This document shows, in pieces, positions 49,539 to 59,373 of a DNA stretch of 64,000 bases (position 1 is its first letter; each line of letters begins with the position of its first letter). Below the pieces are notes generated by a model. That model was given only the letters and a program-made list of their open reading frames with translations, ran no database searches and was not told where the DNA came from. Position numbers and translations under genes: made by a program. This DNA is from Pseudomonas lurida (GTDB lineage: Bacteria > Pseudomonadota > Gammaproteobacteria > Pseudomonadales > Pseudomonadaceae), in contig NZ_PDJB01000001.1 of NCBI RefSeq assembly GCF_002563895.1, positions 4,633,501-4,697,500 on the forward strand. The letters are read 5' to 3'.

Positions 49539-49883
49539 TCACTTGGCCGCGTTGATCGGCTTATCCGGATACCACACGTCCAGCAACGGGCTGACTTCAG
49601 CGCTTTTCAGCTCGCTGCGGCCTTTGAGCCAGCCTTCAACGGCAGCACGCTGCTCTTCGCTGACCGAACCACGCTTCTGCAGGCAAACCAGACCGTAGTC
49701 ATCGCCGCCAACATAGCCGAGACCGTTGGCCTCCATCGCTTCTTTCAGGAAGGCGTCGAGGAAAGCGTCAATAGCCTTGTCGTCCAAACCTTCTACGAAA
49801 TCCAGGTTCAGTTCGAAACCCAGCTCTTGAAATTCATCAACGCACAGTTTTTTGCGCAGACGCTGGGAACGGTTAGTCGCCAT
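49539..49883 (-). CDS. yggL: YggL family protein (DUF469)
   Basis: The 114-residue protein begins MATNRSQRLRKKLCVDEFQE and contains the family's GLGYVGGDDYGLVCLQKRG segment. The family has been linked to the 50S ribosomal subunit. GAGGATTGTTCC precedes the start at 49883. Single gene, convergent with the BenE-type gene. Confidence 0.93.
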   Translation of the reverse strand: MATNRSQRLRKKLCVDEFQELGFELNLDFVEGLDDKAIDAFLDAFLKEAMEANGLGYVGGDDYGLVCLQKRGSVSEEQRAAVEGWLKGRSELKSAEVSPLLDVWYPDKPINAAK

Positions 49884-50120
49884 TGGAACAATCCTCATAA
49901 GTAATAACGGGCGGCACTTTAGCAGTTTAAGGCGGCGATTGCCCGACTCTCTGGGACAGGCGGCACTTTGCAGGTAAAAAAAACGCTGATTACCAGCTAT
50001 CGTTCAGCTACAACGGGATCCACCTTGGGGCATAATGCCGACACTTTCATGACTATTGAGGGATTTTCTTCTATACCCCTCGCCTTTTTCACCCTCCTCA
50101 GCAGTAGGGTTCTACTTCTT

Positions 50121-51581
50121 ATGATCAAATCTTTGCGTTCCGTGTTGCTCGCCGGTTTTCTTCTTCCACTGGCCTTTTCCACCTCCGCTGCCCCCGTCAA
50201 CAACACCCTGCCGCCCAATGTTCAGCAGGCACTCGCCAAAGCCAAGCTACAAAACACTGCGCTGTCCCTGGTGATGATCCCCCTGAACGGCCCCGGCACG
50301 CCTACCGTATTCAATGCCGACGTGTCGGTGAACCCGGCTTCTACCATGAAGCTGGTCACCACCTATGCGGCCCTTGAAATGCTCGGCCCTAACCACCAGT
50401 GGAAAACCGAGTTCTACACCGACGGCACCCTCAGCGGTGGCGTGTTGCACGGCAACCTGTACCTCAAGGGCGGCGGCGACCCCAAGCTGAACATGGAAAA
50501 ACTCTGGCTGCTGATGCGCGACCTGCGGGCCAACGGTGTGCAGCAAGTCACCGGGGACCTGGTGCTGGACCGCAGCTTCTTCAACCAGCCGCTGTTGCCG
50601 GAATTCAATGACGATGGCAACGACGAGAACAAACCGTTCCTGGTCAAGCCGGACGCGCTGCTGGTCAACCTCAAGGCCCTGCGTTTTGTGACGCGCAATG
50701 ATTCCGGCCGGGTGCTGGTGTCGGTCGAGCCGCCGATTGCGAGCATCCGCATCGACAACCAGGTCAAGGTTTCCAACGCCAAGCAGTGCACTGGCGATGT
50801 GCGCTACAACCCGGTCACCGCCGCCGATGGCAGCGTTACAGTCACTGTCAGCGGCCAGTTGGCCGATGGCTGCAGTTCGCAGACCTATCTGTCATTGCTG
50901 GACCACGCCACCTACACCGCCGGTGCCGTACGGGCGATCTGGAAGGAACTGGGCGGTACCATCCAGGGCCGCGACATCCAGGCGCCGGTGCCCAAGGACG
51001 CCAAGGTGCTGGCCCGGGCCTTCTCGCCGGACCTCGCAGAAATCATCCGCGACATCAACAAATACAGTAACAACACCATGGCCCAGCAGCTGTTCCTGAG
51101 CCTGGGCGCGCAGTTCCGCAACGATGCCGACGGCGACGATGCCAAGGCCGCGCAACGGGTGGTGCGCCAGTGGCTGGCGAAGAAAGGCATCACCGCGCCG
51201 CACCTGGTGATGGAGAACGGCTCCGGCCTGTCCCGTGCCGAACGGGTCAGCGCCCGCGAGATGGCCGCCATGCTGCAAGCCGCCTGGAAAAGCCCTTACG
51301 CCGCGGAGTACATCAGCTCGATGCCGATTGCCGGCACTGACGGCACCATGCGCAAACGCCTGAAGACCACCGCCATGCGCGGCGAAGCGCACGTCAAGAC
51401 CGGCACCTTGAACACTGTGCGCGCCATCGCCGGTTTCAGCCGCGACAACAACGGCAATACCTGGGCCGTGGTGGCGATCCTCAACGATCCAAAACCATGG
51501 GGCGCTTCGTCGGTGCTGGACCAGGTGCTGCTGGATTTGTATCGCCAGCCGAAGGTGATGGCGGCCGCTCCCGTCCTTTAA
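50121..51581 (+). CDS. dacB: D-alanyl-D-alanine carboxypeptidase/endopeptidase (PBP4, DacB type)
   Basis: The 486-residue low-molecular-mass penicillin-binding protein trims and cleaves peptidoglycan peptides in the periplasm. A signal peptide covers residues 1-24 (LLAGFLLPLAFSTSAAP). Active-site motifs are SxxK (Ser74-Lys77 in NPASTMKL), SxN (YSNNTMAQ) and KTG (HVKTGTL near residue 425). The large insert domain between the first two motifs is typical of class C PBP4. Longer in-frame starts exist; ATG at 50121 is chosen because it leads straight into the signal peptide. AGGG lies 11 bases upstream. Confidence 0.93.
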   Translation: MIKSLRSVLLAGFLLPLAFSTSAAPVNNTLPPNVQQALAKAKLQNTALSLVMIPLNGPGTPTVFNADVSVNPASTMKLVTTYAALEMLGPNHQWKTEFYTDGTLSGGVLHGNLYLKGGGDPKLNMEKLWLLMRDLRANGVQQVTGDLVLDRSFFNQPLLPEFNDDGNDENKPFLVKPDALLVNLKALRFVTRNDSGRVLVSVEPPIASIRIDNQVKVSNAKQCTGDVRYNPVTAADGSVTVTVSGQLADGCSSQTYLSLLDHATYTAGAVRAIWKELGGTIQGRDIQAPVPKDAKVLARAFSPDLAEIIRDINKYSNNTMAQQLFLSLGAQFRNDADGDDAKAAQRVVRQWLAKKGITAPHLVMENGSGLSRAERVSAREMAAMLQAAWKSPYAAEYISSMPIAGTDGTMRKRLKTTAMRGEAHVKTGTLNTVRAIAGFSRDNNGNTWAVVAILNDPKPWGASSVLDQVLLDLYRQPKVMAAAPVL

Positions 51582-51598
51582 GACATCACGCAGGCCCA

Positions 51599-51616
51599 TG
51601 TGGGAGCGGGCCTGCG
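51599..51616. repeat. Single REP half-element after dacB
   Basis: TGTGGGAGCGGGCCTGCGG is one arm only, without a facing partner nearby. It marks a solitary or decayed REP between convergent genes. Confidence 0.55.
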
Positions 51617-51622
51617 GCGGTC

Positions 51623-54022
51623 TCAAGCGCGCAAGCGCTCGGCCTCCACCCTGTCCCTGCCCGCTTGCTTGGCCACGTACACGGCTGAGTCGGCGCGCAG
51701 CAGCAGCCCGTCGATGCCCTCATCCACTCGCCAGCTGGCCACGCCAAAGCTGGCGGTGACGGTCCCTACCGGCTCCATGGGCGCACAGCGCAGCGACTCC
51801 CACAACTCTATCGCCAGGCTATAGGCCTGATCGCCATCGGTGTGGGGGCACAGCACCATGAATTCCTCGCCACCCAGGCGGCAGAACACATCGGTGCGAC
51901 GCAGGCGCTGGCCGATGCGTTTGCACAGCTCCTGCAACACCCCATCGCCGACGGCATGCCCATGCTGGTCGTTGATACGCTTGAAGTGATCGATATCGAG
52001 CATGATCAACGACAACGCCCCCGAGGTGCGGTTGAGCCTGACCATCTCGGCCTTGAGGCGATCCTGGAAATAGCGACGGTTGTGGATGCCGGTCAGGGAG
52101 TCGGTAATCGACAGCGCACGCAGCTCTTCTTCCACCCGCTTGAGATCGGAAATATCCGACACGTAGCCATGCCATAGCGTACCGCCTGCGGGTAACTCTT
52201 CTGGCGTGGCCTCGCCACGAATCCAGCGCAGACCACGCTGTGGCAACAGCACCCGGTACTCCTCGCGCCAATGGCTCAACTGCAACGCCGACAAGCGGAT
52301 CGAGGCGCGCACCCGTTCCGCATCCAGGGGATGGATGCGCTCGAAGACCTTCTTCGCATCCTGCTGCAACACGCCGGGCTCGATTTCATAGATGTCGCGC
52401 ATGCCATCACTGGCGTAGATAAACTTCCAGTTGTCGTGGGGTTCGAGGGTGAACTGGAAGATTCCGCCGGGGACGTGGGCGCTGAGTTTCTTGAGCAGGC
52501 GGTCCCGAGCCGCCAAGGCTTCGTAGGCACGCTTTTGTTCGGTAATGTCCAGGTAAATCGCCAGGTGCCCGATCCACAAACCATGGTCATCCAGCAAGAC
52601 CGTGGCCAGCATGTTCACGGTCAATGGGCTGCCGTCTTGGCGGACCAAGGTCCATTCACGGGCTTCGTGCAGGTTGTCCGGGCTTTCCACCAGCATCGCC
52701 TGGCTCGCGGGTATGCGCTTGCCCAGGGCCACCGTCAGGCTGGCGGAGCGCGCTTCCAGTTCAGTCGCCAGATGCAGGCTTTCCAGGGTGTGCGTGCCCA
52801 CCACGTCTTCGGCCTTGAAGCCCAGCATCTGCTCGGCACCGGCGTTGAACGTGTTGATGACACCGCGCAGGTCGGTGGCAATGATCGCCACCTGGGTGGC
52901 GGCATTCAGCACGCTGCGCAATTGGCCATGGGCACCGCGCAATTCCTGCTCACGCAAACGCAATTGGGCAGTGCGCTGCTCCACCAGTTTCAACGCACGC
53001 TGGCGCTGGCTCACCAGTACATAGAGCAAGGCGCTGAGTAACAGGCTGAGCAAGCCACCCATGGTCAGCACCGTAGACAGCGAAGAGTGGTTGGCCTGGT
53101 CGAACACTTGGCTTGGGCGCAGTTTCAGGGCGTACACATGGTCGCCCAATGTGAGGCGGCGCGCGCCGACAAGGGGACTCTCGCCAACGGCATTGTTGGA
53201 CTCGAAGAGCACGCGCTGCTGCAGGTCGGAGGTATCGACGATCTGCATCACCAGGTTGTCCCGATTCGGCTTGGGCAAGCCGTCGGCCACCAGCTGGCGC
53301 ATGCTGATCACCGCCATCACATAGCCGTAGGGTTCGTTCTGGGATTGTTCGGAAGTGGACAGGTGGCTCACCGGCGCGACCAGTAAAACCCCGGTCGCAT
53401 AAGCCGGTTCTACCCCCACCAATTGCATGGGTTGGGAGACCGCCAGCCTGCCGGTGTTTTGCGCACGTTCGAGGGCCGATCGTCGCAGCGGTTGGGCCAA
53501 CAGGTCAAAGCCAAGCGGTGCGCCCAGCAGGCTTTGGGTCTGGCTGTACAACACCGGCACGTACTCGTCGCGCTCGGGCGCAGGCACCAACTCACCGGCC
53601 GAATTCAACTCTCGGATAACAAAGGGCATGCCGCGCTGGTGGGACACGGCTTGTTCAAACTGGCCGCGCTGCTCGCGATATACCCTGGGCGCCCAGGAAT
53701 AAGCGCGGGCGCGCAACAACAAGGGCTGGGCAAAACCGTCGAACTCTTCACGGGATACGTCGTCGGAATTGACGAAGAAACGCCGCAGGCTGTTCAGACG
53801 TTGCTCCTGGTCGTCGAAGCGTTCCTGCAGGCGGGTATAGCGCTCATTGACCAGCAACTGAAAGCGCTGGCGCACCTGTTGCTGATAAAGGTCGGACGCC
53901 GCCCAGGCGACAATCGCCGTCAAGGCAAACCCTGCCAGTAACACCACCAATGCCACCAGCCAAGCCGACGCCTGCTCACTGATAAAGCCTAGGATTTTCG
54001 GGCGGACAGCTTGCAACGGCAT
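51623..54022 (-). CDS. Membrane sensor diguanylate cyclase (CHASE-PAS-PAS-GGDEF)
   Basis: The 799-residue protein has a first membrane span at about 20-42, a periplasmic CHASE-type sensor region (about 75-270, with SWAPRVYREQRGQFE), a second span near 315-337, a PAS domain (about 365-480), a second PAS/PAC region (about 500-620) and a C-terminal GGDEF domain. The active loop is GGEEF, and RRTD five residues before it is an RxxD inhibition site, so c-di-GMP synthesis with product inhibition is expected. No EAL domain. ATG at 54022 is used; GTG at 54031 is possible. Confidence 0.9.
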   Translation of the reverse strand: MPLQAVRPKILGFISEQASAWLVALVVLLAGFALTAIVAWAASDLYQQQVRQRFQLLVNERYTRLQERFDDQEQRLNSLRRFFVNSDDVSREEFDGFAQPLLLRARAYSWAPRVYREQRGQFEQAVSHQRGMPFVIRELNSAGELVPAPERDEYVPVLYSQTQSLLGAPLGFDLLAQPLRRSALERAQNTGRLAVSQPMQLVGVEPAYATGVLLVAPVSHLSTSEQSQNEPYGYVMAVISMRQLVADGLPKPNRDNLVMQIVDTSDLQQRVLFESNNAVGESPLVGARRLTLGDHVYALKLRPSQVFDQANHSSLSTVLTMGGLLSLLLSALLYVLVSQRQRALKLVEQRTAQLRLREQELRGAHGQLRSVLNAATQVAIIATDLRGVINTFNAGAEQMLGFKAEDVVGTHTLESLHLATELEARSASLTVALGKRIPASQAMLVESPDNLHEAREWTLVRQDGSPLTVNMLATVLLDDHGLWIGHLAIYLDITEQKRAYEALAARDRLLKKLSAHVPGGIFQFTLEPHDNWKFIYASDGMRDIYEIEPGVLQQDAKKVFERIHPLDAERVRASIRLSALQLSHWREEYRVLLPQRGLRWIRGEATPEELPAGGTLWHGYVSDISDLKRVEEELRALSITDSLTGIHNRRYFQDRLKAEMVRLNRTSGALSLIMLDIDHFKRINDQHGHAVGDGVLQELCKRIGQRLRRTDVFCRLGGEEFMVLCPHTDGDQAYSLAIELWESLRCAPMEPVGTVTASFGVASWRVDEGIDGLLLRADSAVYVAKQAGRDRVEAERLRA

Positions 54023-54108
54023 AGGCAACACTCACAACGCCAGTGTGCGGGGGGTGTCACTTTGGCTAGGCCTTAGTTATAGCCATCGGTCCTGAATTTG
54101 ACCAGCGT

Positions 54109-54148
54109 AAAAAAGCCGCAAGCCCGGAATAAATCAGGCTTGCGGCTC
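54109..54148 (-). terminator. Terminator after rlmKL
   Basis: AGCCGCAAGCC (54114-54124) and GGCTTGCGGCT (54137-54147) form an 11-pair stem. On the minus strand it is followed by TTTTTTAC. It ends rlmKL transcription before the cyclase promoter region. Confidence 0.9.
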
Positions 54149-54163
54149 TTTTAGGGGCAGCGA

Positions 54164-56428
54164 TCAGCGTGCGGTGATTTTCCACGCCCGGTGGATCTTC
54201 GCATTGCGTGCAAAGTCCGGGTCGATGGTCTTGTCGCTGATTTCCTCGACCGCATAGCGTTCGCTGAGGTTGTCCTCCAGCGCGAACTTGCGGAAGTTGT
54301 TCGAGAAGTACAACACGCCGCCCGGCGCCAGGCGCGCCATGGCCAGGTCGAGCAACTGCACATGGTCACGCTGCACGTCGAAGATGCCTTCCATGCGCTT
54401 GGAGTTGGAGAAGGTCGGCGGGTCGATGAAGATCAGGTCGAACTCATCACGGCTGGCCTCCAGCCATGCCATCACGTCACCCTGCTCCAGGCGGTTCTTG
54501 TCAGAGAAACCGTTGAGGGAGAAGTTGCGGCGCGCCCAGTCCAGGTAGGTCTTGGACAGGTCGACACTGGTGGTGCTGCGCGCGCCGCCCTTGGCCGCGT
54601 GCACACTGGCGGTAGCGGTGTAGCAATACAGGTTCAGGAAGCGCTTGCCGGCGGCTTCTTTCTGGATGCGCAGACGCATCGGGCGATGGTCGAGGAACAG
54701 GCCGGTGTCCAGGTAGTCGGTGAGATTGACCAGCAGCTTCACGCCGCCTTCGCTGACTTCGGTGAACTTGCCCTGCGCACTCTGGCGCTCGTATTGCTTG
54801 GTGCCGCTCTGGCGCTCGCGACGCTTGACCACCACGCGGCTCTTGTCGATGTTAAGCGCCTGGGGAATGGCCGCCAGCGCATCGAACATGCGTGCGGAGG
54901 CTTTTTCCGGGTCGATGGACTTGGGCGCCGCGTATTCCTGCACGTGGACCCAATCGTGATACAGGTCGATCGCCATGGAGTATTCCGGCATGTCGGCATC
55001 GTACACGCGGTAGCAATCCACGCCTTCGCGCTTGGCCCACTTGCCTAGCAGCTTCAGGTTTTTTTGCAGGCGGTTGGCAAACATCTGCCCGCCTTCGCTC
55101 AGGCGCGCCTGCTCGACCACGGGGGCCGGGGCGGGTTTGATCGGGTTGCCGTTCTTGTTGTACTGGCGCTCTTGCGGTTCAGCCGGGGCTTGATCGTACG
55201 CAGCTTGCTCACGCTCGGCCTGGCGCTGCTCCGGGGTGCGACGCTCGCCGGTGACGAACTGGTCAGGGTTGACCTTGATCAGCAGCAACTTGCACGGCAA
55301 GGCGCCGTTCCAGAACGAATACTGCTTGTGGCTGCGGATGCCCATGCGCTTGCCCAGGTCCGGTGCGCCGGTGAACACCGCCGCCTCCCAGCCCATGCAC
55401 GCCTGGCGCAGGCGCTCGCCGAGGTTCTGGTAGAGGTACAACAGGCTGGCTTCGTCACCCAGGCGCTCGCCGTACGGCGGGTTGCAAATGACCAGGCCTT
55501 TCTGGTTCTGGTCCGGACGCGGCTCGAAGGTGCCAACTTCGCCCTGGTACACCTTGATCCAGTGACTCAGGCCGGCGCGCTCGATGTTGTTGCGCGCAGG
55601 CTGGATGAGGCGTGGATCAGCTTCGTAGCCACGGATCCACAGCGGCGGCTTGTTCATGCCAATAGCGGCACGTTCAGTGGCCTCGGCATGCAGTTTTTTC
55701 CACAGCGCCGGGACGTGACCAAGCCAGGTGGTGAACCCCCACAGTTCGCGGTTCAAGTTCGGCGCCATGTCGGCCGCGATCATCGCGCCTTCCACCAGGA
55801 AGGTCCCCACACCGCACATCGGGTCGCTCAGCGCGCCGCCTTCAGCGGCAATACGCGGCCAGCCGGAGCGGATCAGGATCGCGGCCGCCAGGTTTTCCTT
55901 CAACGGCGCTGCACCCTGCTGCAGGCGGTAACCGCGCTGGTGCAGGCTGTGGCCGGACAGGTCGAGGGACAGGATGGCTTCGCCGCGGTCCAGGCGCAGG
56001 TGAATGCGCAGGTCCGGGTTGATCTTGTCGATGGACGGGCGTTCGCCGGTCGGGGTGCGCAGCTTGTCGACGATCGCATCCTTGACCTTCAGCGCGCCAA
56101 AGTGGGTGTTGTCGATGCCCGAGCCGTGGCCACTGAATTCCACCGCCAGGGTGCCATCCGGGACCATGTGGTCGGCCCACTCGATATCCAGTACGCCGTG
56201 GTAGAGGTCTTCGGCGTCCTTCATAGGGAAGCGCTTGAGCACCAGCAGCACGCGGTTGGCCAGGCGCGACCAGAGGCACAGGCGGTAGGCGGTTTCCATG
56301 TCGGCCATGCCGCGCACGGCCGAGGTGTGCTCGCGGGCTTCCTCAAGGCCAAGCCCGACGGCTTCCTCGATCAGCAGGCCTTCGAGGCCCTTGGGGCAAG
56401 TGAGGAAGAGTTCAAAACGGTCCGACAT
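54164..56428 (-). CDS. rlmL: Bifunctional 23S rRNA methyltransferase RlmKL (m2G2445 and m7G2069)
   Basis: The 754-residue fusion modifies 23S rRNA. An N-terminal THUMP region (about 45-155) precedes the RlmL methyltransferase with DPMCGVGTFLVEGA and the NPPYGERLG catalytic motif near residue 310. The RlmK domain follows from about 480, with LNLYCYTATASVHAAKGGA, TTSVDLSKTYLDWAR and DPPTFSNSKRM. The join has a charged linker (about 390-430). The start at 56428 matches MSDRFELFLTCPKGLE. Confidence 0.95.
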   Translation of the reverse strand: MSDRFELFLTCPKGLEGLLIEEAVGLGLEEAREHTSAVRGMADMETAYRLCLWSRLANRVLLVLKRFPMKDAEDLYHGVLDIEWADHMVPDGTLAVEFSGHGSGIDNTHFGALKVKDAIVDKLRTPTGERPSIDKINPDLRIHLRLDRGEAILSLDLSGHSLHQRGYRLQQGAAPLKENLAAAILIRSGWPRIAAEGGALSDPMCGVGTFLVEGAMIAADMAPNLNRELWGFTTWLGHVPALWKKLHAEATERAAIGMNKPPLWIRGYEADPRLIQPARNNIERAGLSHWIKVYQGEVGTFEPRPDQNQKGLVICNPPYGERLGDEASLLYLYQNLGERLRQACMGWEAAVFTGAPDLGKRMGIRSHKQYSFWNGALPCKLLLIKVNPDQFVTGERRTPEQRQAEREQAAYDQAPAEPQERQYNKNGNPIKPAPAPVVEQARLSEGGQMFANRLQKNLKLLGKWAKREGVDCYRVYDADMPEYSMAIDLYHDWVHVQEYAAPKSIDPEKASARMFDALAAIPQALNIDKSRVVVKRRERQSGTKQYERQSAQGKFTEVSEGGVKLLVNLTDYLDTGLFLDHRPMRLRIQKEAAGKRFLNLYCYTATASVHAAKGGARSTTSVDLSKTYLDWARRNFSLNGFSDKNRLEQGDVMAWLEASRDEFDLIFIDPPTFSNSKRMEGIFDVQRDHVQLLDLAMARLAPGGVLYFSNNFRKFALEDNLSERYAVEEISDKTIDPDFARNAKIHRAWKITAR

Positions 56429-56790
56429 GGGGCAATCCAAGCTTTTCAGCAATAAATGAACGGGCGACGCATCGCCGGCTCGGTTTTCAATCAAGCACTT
56501 TTCTTGAAGAGTGCTCGCGTGGCACGAATGTGCCGTCCCACCCCGCCTGCTGGGCCTTTGAGCCTTTTAATGACGGGGCAGATGAATAATTTGACGTAAC
56601 AAAAAGAAATATTCCGACCCTTCGTCGAATAATAACCGACTGCAGCGGGCGGGCATTCTCACTAAAGGATTAAACCCATCCTCTTTGCAGGGTGCATCAT
56701 AGCTGGCTTTGCCGAATAAATGGGGCGAAAAGCCATCCCAGCTTATGGCTATAGCATCGTTATCGTTACGTGCTTATGACAAAACGATCA

Positions 56791-56819
56791 TTGAATCCAT
56801 GTGACCTATTGGTTAGAAC
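56791..56819 (+). promoter_or_regulatory. Candidate promoter of rmf
   Basis: TTGAAT (56791-56796) and TAGAAC (56814-56819) are spaced by 17 bases and would start transcription near 56826. This leaves a leader of about 136 bases. It is the best match in the 533-base gap 56429-56961, which otherwise contains no gene. The site is weakly supported. Confidence 0.4.
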
Positions 56820-56856
56820 TCAACACAGGTTGGCGCCGTAACGACGCCGACACATA

Positions 56857-56922
56857 GGCTCGCCACGCCGGCAGCGAGCCCACCAACGGCAGAAAAACTC
56901 TGCCCGGCCTCTGACGAGGCCG
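56857..56922 (+). other. Paired hairpins in the rmf leader
   Basis: GGCTCGC (56857-56863) pairs with GCGAGCC (56874-56880). CGGCCTC (56905-56911) pairs with GAGGCCG (56916-56922) around TGAC. Neither has a T run, so they look like leader RNA structures rather than terminators. They lie 40-105 bases before the rmf start. Confidence 0.55.
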
Positions 56923-56961
56923 AAGGATATCAAGACAGTCAACAAGTGAGGGAAACACCCT

Positions 56962-57177
56962 ATGAGAAGACTTAAGCGTGATCCGTTGGAAAGAGCATTT
57001 TTACGCGGATATCAATATGGCGTTCATGGCAAATCCCGTGAGCTTTGCCCATTTACTCTACCGTCGGTACGCCAAGCCTGGATCAATGGCTGGCGAGAAG
57101 GACGCGGCGACAACTGGGACGGTATGACTGGCACTGCGGGCATCCACAGACTCAACGAACTTCACGCCGTCGGCTAA
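56962..57177 (+). CDS. rmf: Ribosome modulation factor
   Basis: The 71-residue basic protein drives formation of inactive 100S ribosome dimers in stationary phase or stress. The RMF signature is visible: MRRLKRDPLERAFLRGYQYG, then CPFTLPSVRQAWINGWREGR. The family is usually about 55-70 residues. GTGAGGG lies upstream of the start. It is followed by a strong terminator. Confidence 0.96.
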   Translation: MRRLKRDPLERAFLRGYQYGVHGKSRELCPFTLPSVRQAWINGWREGRGDNWDGMTGTAGIHRLNELHAVG

Positions 57178-57263
57178 TCAAGGGCAATTAATTCCGACAC
57201 CACCTTTGAATTTGTAACGACTTACCATGCACGCCCCATCCGGGCGGCGGGCTTCGGCCCAGG

Positions 57264-57288
57264 GGGCTCCTTCAAGGAGCCCTTTTTT
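57264..57288 (+). terminator. Rho-independent terminator after rmf
   Basis: GGGCTCC (57264-57270) and GGAGCCC (57276-57282) around TTCAA, followed by six T. Confidence 0.93.
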
Positions 57289-57375
57289 ATGGTGGCGAGG
57301 GGACTTGCCGGCATCAGGGGGCGACGCAGCCCCGACACCAGGCGCCGCATTTTCACCTGAAAAATTGCCTGGGCC

Positions 57376-58428
57376 TTATTGGGCCTGCTTCGCAGCCCAA
57401 CGCGGGGCAAGCCCGCTGGCCGCAATGGCATCCACCGACTGGCGAATCAACGCCGGCCCCTTGTAGATGAAGCCGGAGTACAACTGCACCAGGCTCGCGC
57501 CGGCAGCGATCTTCTCAGCCGCATGCTTGCCTTCGGTAATGCCACCGACCGCGATGATCGGCAAGCGCCCGCCCAGTTCGGCAGCCAGCACCTTGACGAT
57601 ATGCGTGCTCTTGTCACGCACCGGGGCACCCGACAGGCCGCCAGCCTCATCTCCATGGGACAAGCCTTCGACGCCGACGCGGCTGAGGGTGGTGTTGGTC
57701 GCGATCACCGCGTCCATTCCCGAATCCACCAGGGCCTGGGCAACCAGCACGGTTTCTTCGTCGCTCATGTCCGGGGCAATCTTGATCGCCAACGGCACAC
57801 GCTTGCCATGGCGCAACGCCAGGTCTTCCTGGCGCTGGCGCAAGGCTTCGAGCAACTGCTTGAGGGAGTCGCCGAACTGCAGGCTGCGCAGGCCCGGGGT
57901 ATTGGGCGAACTGACGTTGACCGTGACGTAGCTGGCGTGGGCGTAGACCTTGTCCAGGCAGATCAGGTAGTCATCCACCGCGCGCTCAACCGGCGTGTCG
58001 AAGTTCTTGCCGATATTGATGCCCAGGATGCCCTTGTACTTCGCCGCTTGAACACGCGACAACAGATGATCAACCCCCAGGTTGTTGAAGCCCATGCGGT
58101 TGATGATCGCCTCGGCTTCCGGCAGGCGGAAAATCCGTGGCTTGGGGTTACCCGGTTGTGGTCGCGGGGTCACGGTGCCGATTTCGACAAAACCGAAGCC
58201 CAGCTGTGCAAAACCATCGATGGCCGCACCGTTTTTATCCAGGCCAGCCGCCAGCCCGACCGGATTGGGGAAATCGAGCCCCATCACCGATACCGGCATT
58301 TTTGCCGGTGCCTTGCATACCAGGCCATTGAGCCCCAGGCGACCACCGGCACCGATCAGGTCCAGGGACAGATCGTGGGAGGTTTCCGGGGAGAGTTTGA
58401 ACAACAGCTGGCGGGCCAGGGTATACAT
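57376..58428 (-). CDS. pyrD: Dihydroorotate dehydrogenase (quinone), class 2
   Basis: The 350-residue membrane-associated flavoenzyme makes orotate in pyrimidine synthesis. An N-terminal amphipathic helix ([20 protein letters not shown]) is the class 2 mark. The FMN region has [16 protein letters not shown] near residue 55, catalytic Ser in [12 protein letters not shown] and the C-terminal [21 protein letters not shown]. The start at 58428 fits the family; longer frames add unrelated sequence. Convergent with rmf. Confidence 0.96.
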   Translation of the reverse strand: MYTLARQLLFKLSPETSHDLSLDLIGAGGRLGLNGLVCKAPAKMPVSVMGLDFPNPVGLAAGLDKNGAAIDGFAQLGFGFVEIGTVTPRPQPGNPKPRIFRLPEAEAIINRMGFNNLGVDHLLSRVQAAKYKGILGINIGKNFDTPVERAVDDYLICLDKVYAHASYVTVNVSSPNTPGLRSLQFGDSLKQLLEALRQRQEDLALRHGKRVPLAIKIAPDMSDEETVLVAQALVDSGMDAVIATNTTLSRVGVEGLSHGDEAGGLSGAPVRDKSTHIVKVLAAELGGRLPIIAVGGITEGKHAAEKIAAGASLVQLYSGFIYKGPALIRQSVDAIAASGLAPRWAAKQAQ

Positions 58429-58514
58429 GGGCGGGCTAGACTCGGATGGCGGCGAAAGGTGGCGGCGATTATAGCCGGGGTGACAGGTGCCGCGCGAGGC
58501 GTGAACCTCAATCA

Positions 58515-58991
58515 TCAGTAGCGATGCGCGACCAACTGCTCATAATACGCCCAGATTTTCTCCGCATACTGCATGCGCAACGCTTCACGCTCAGGCCCCG
58601 ACCCCGTCCCCGCGTTGTAGGAACCTACTGCCTTCCAGTTGTAGCCAAAGCGCTGGATGAACTCGGCGAGAATCGAAGCCCCCACTTCTACCGACAGGCA
58701 TGGCTCAGTGAGCAGGCGTTCCTCGGTAATCCCCTGCTTGAGCAGGCTCGGCAGGTGGATGCTGTTGATCTGCATCAGGCCGATGTCTCGGGTGCCATTG
58801 CGGTTGGCATGATTCATCGCTTGCGCACGAAAACCCGACTCCACGGCGGCGATCGCTTGCAGCAACTCCGGCTCGATATTGTGCTGGCTGGCAGCCTCCT
58901 CCCAGCAAAACGCCAGTGCCTGATTGCTGGCCATCATCACGCTCAGCGCCACGCCCTTGCTCAAGAACCTAGCCACGCTTGACCCACCCAT
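58515..58991 (-). CDS. Lytic transglycosylase, IagB/IpgF-like (type III secretion associated family)
   Basis: The 158-residue protein has a signal peptide (about residues 7-27, ending NQALAF) and an SLT domain. [20 protein letters not shown] leads to [11 protein letters not shown] with the catalytic Glu, then [13 protein letters not shown] and SYNAGTGSG. The Cys right after the signal peptide and overall length match IagB-like proteins, which open peptidoglycan for secretion machines. ATG at 58991 overlaps the upstream gene by 23 bases; GTG at 58976, with GGTGGG before it, is an alternative. It is last of a three-gene minus-strand set. Confidence 0.87.
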   Translation of the reverse strand: MGGSSVARFLSKGVALSVMMASNQALAFCWEEAASQHNIEPELLQAIAAVESGFRAQAMNHANRNGTRDIGLMQINSIHLPSLLKQGITEERLLTEPCLSVEVGASILAEFIQRFGYNWKAVGSYNAGTGSGPEREALRMQYAEKIWAYYEQLVAHRY

Positions 58992-59373
58992 GGCTGACTT
59001 GGCCGCAGGACGTGCACACATGCTCCACGCGGTCGGGTGCATGGCCCCCGGTCACCACCGGGCATGTAAAGCGGTAGCCCCGACCGTAGATCGTCTTGAT
59101 AAAGCCCTTGTCGGCACCCAGGTACTTGCGCAGTGAGTAAATGCAGCGCGTCAGAGATTCCTCGGCAACCTCACCTTGAGGCCAGGCCAGCTCCAACAAC
59201 CGGTCCTTGGTCATCAACACGCCACCAGATACCAGTAATAGCCGCAACACTTGCCACTCCTTGGGTGGTAACTGAACGTCCGCCCCCGCGCCTGCCAGGC
59301 GACCATCGCCATGCAGGACCCAGCACGCAAAGATCAGGGGAGTCGTCGCCCCTCCCTCACCCACGACAGCCAT
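58969..59373 (-). CDS. HilA/OmpR-type winged-helix DNA-binding protein
   Basis: The 134-residue protein has one domain, a winged helix of the OmpR/ToxR class (about 12-105): LPPKEWQVLRLLL, ELAWPQGEVAEESLTRCIYS and KGFIKTIYGRGYRFTCPV. No receiver, TPR or membrane domain is present, so it is much shorter than HilA (about 550 residues). The tail has CTSC. GAGG lies 6 bases before the start. It overlaps the transglycosylase gene, which implies coupling. Likely a local regulator of the set. Confidence 0.82.
   Translation of the reverse strand: MAVVGEGGATTPLIFACWVLHGDGRLAGAGADVQLPPKEWQVLRLLLVSGGVLMTKDRLLELAWPQGEVAEESLTRCIYSLRKYLGADKGFIKTIYGRGYRFTCPVVTGGHAPDRVEHVCTSCGQVSHGWVKRG

Noticed and set aside
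58969..59373. Response regulator of a two-component system
   Set aside because: Only the winged-helix DNA-binding domain is present; there is no receiver domain and no kinase gene nearby.
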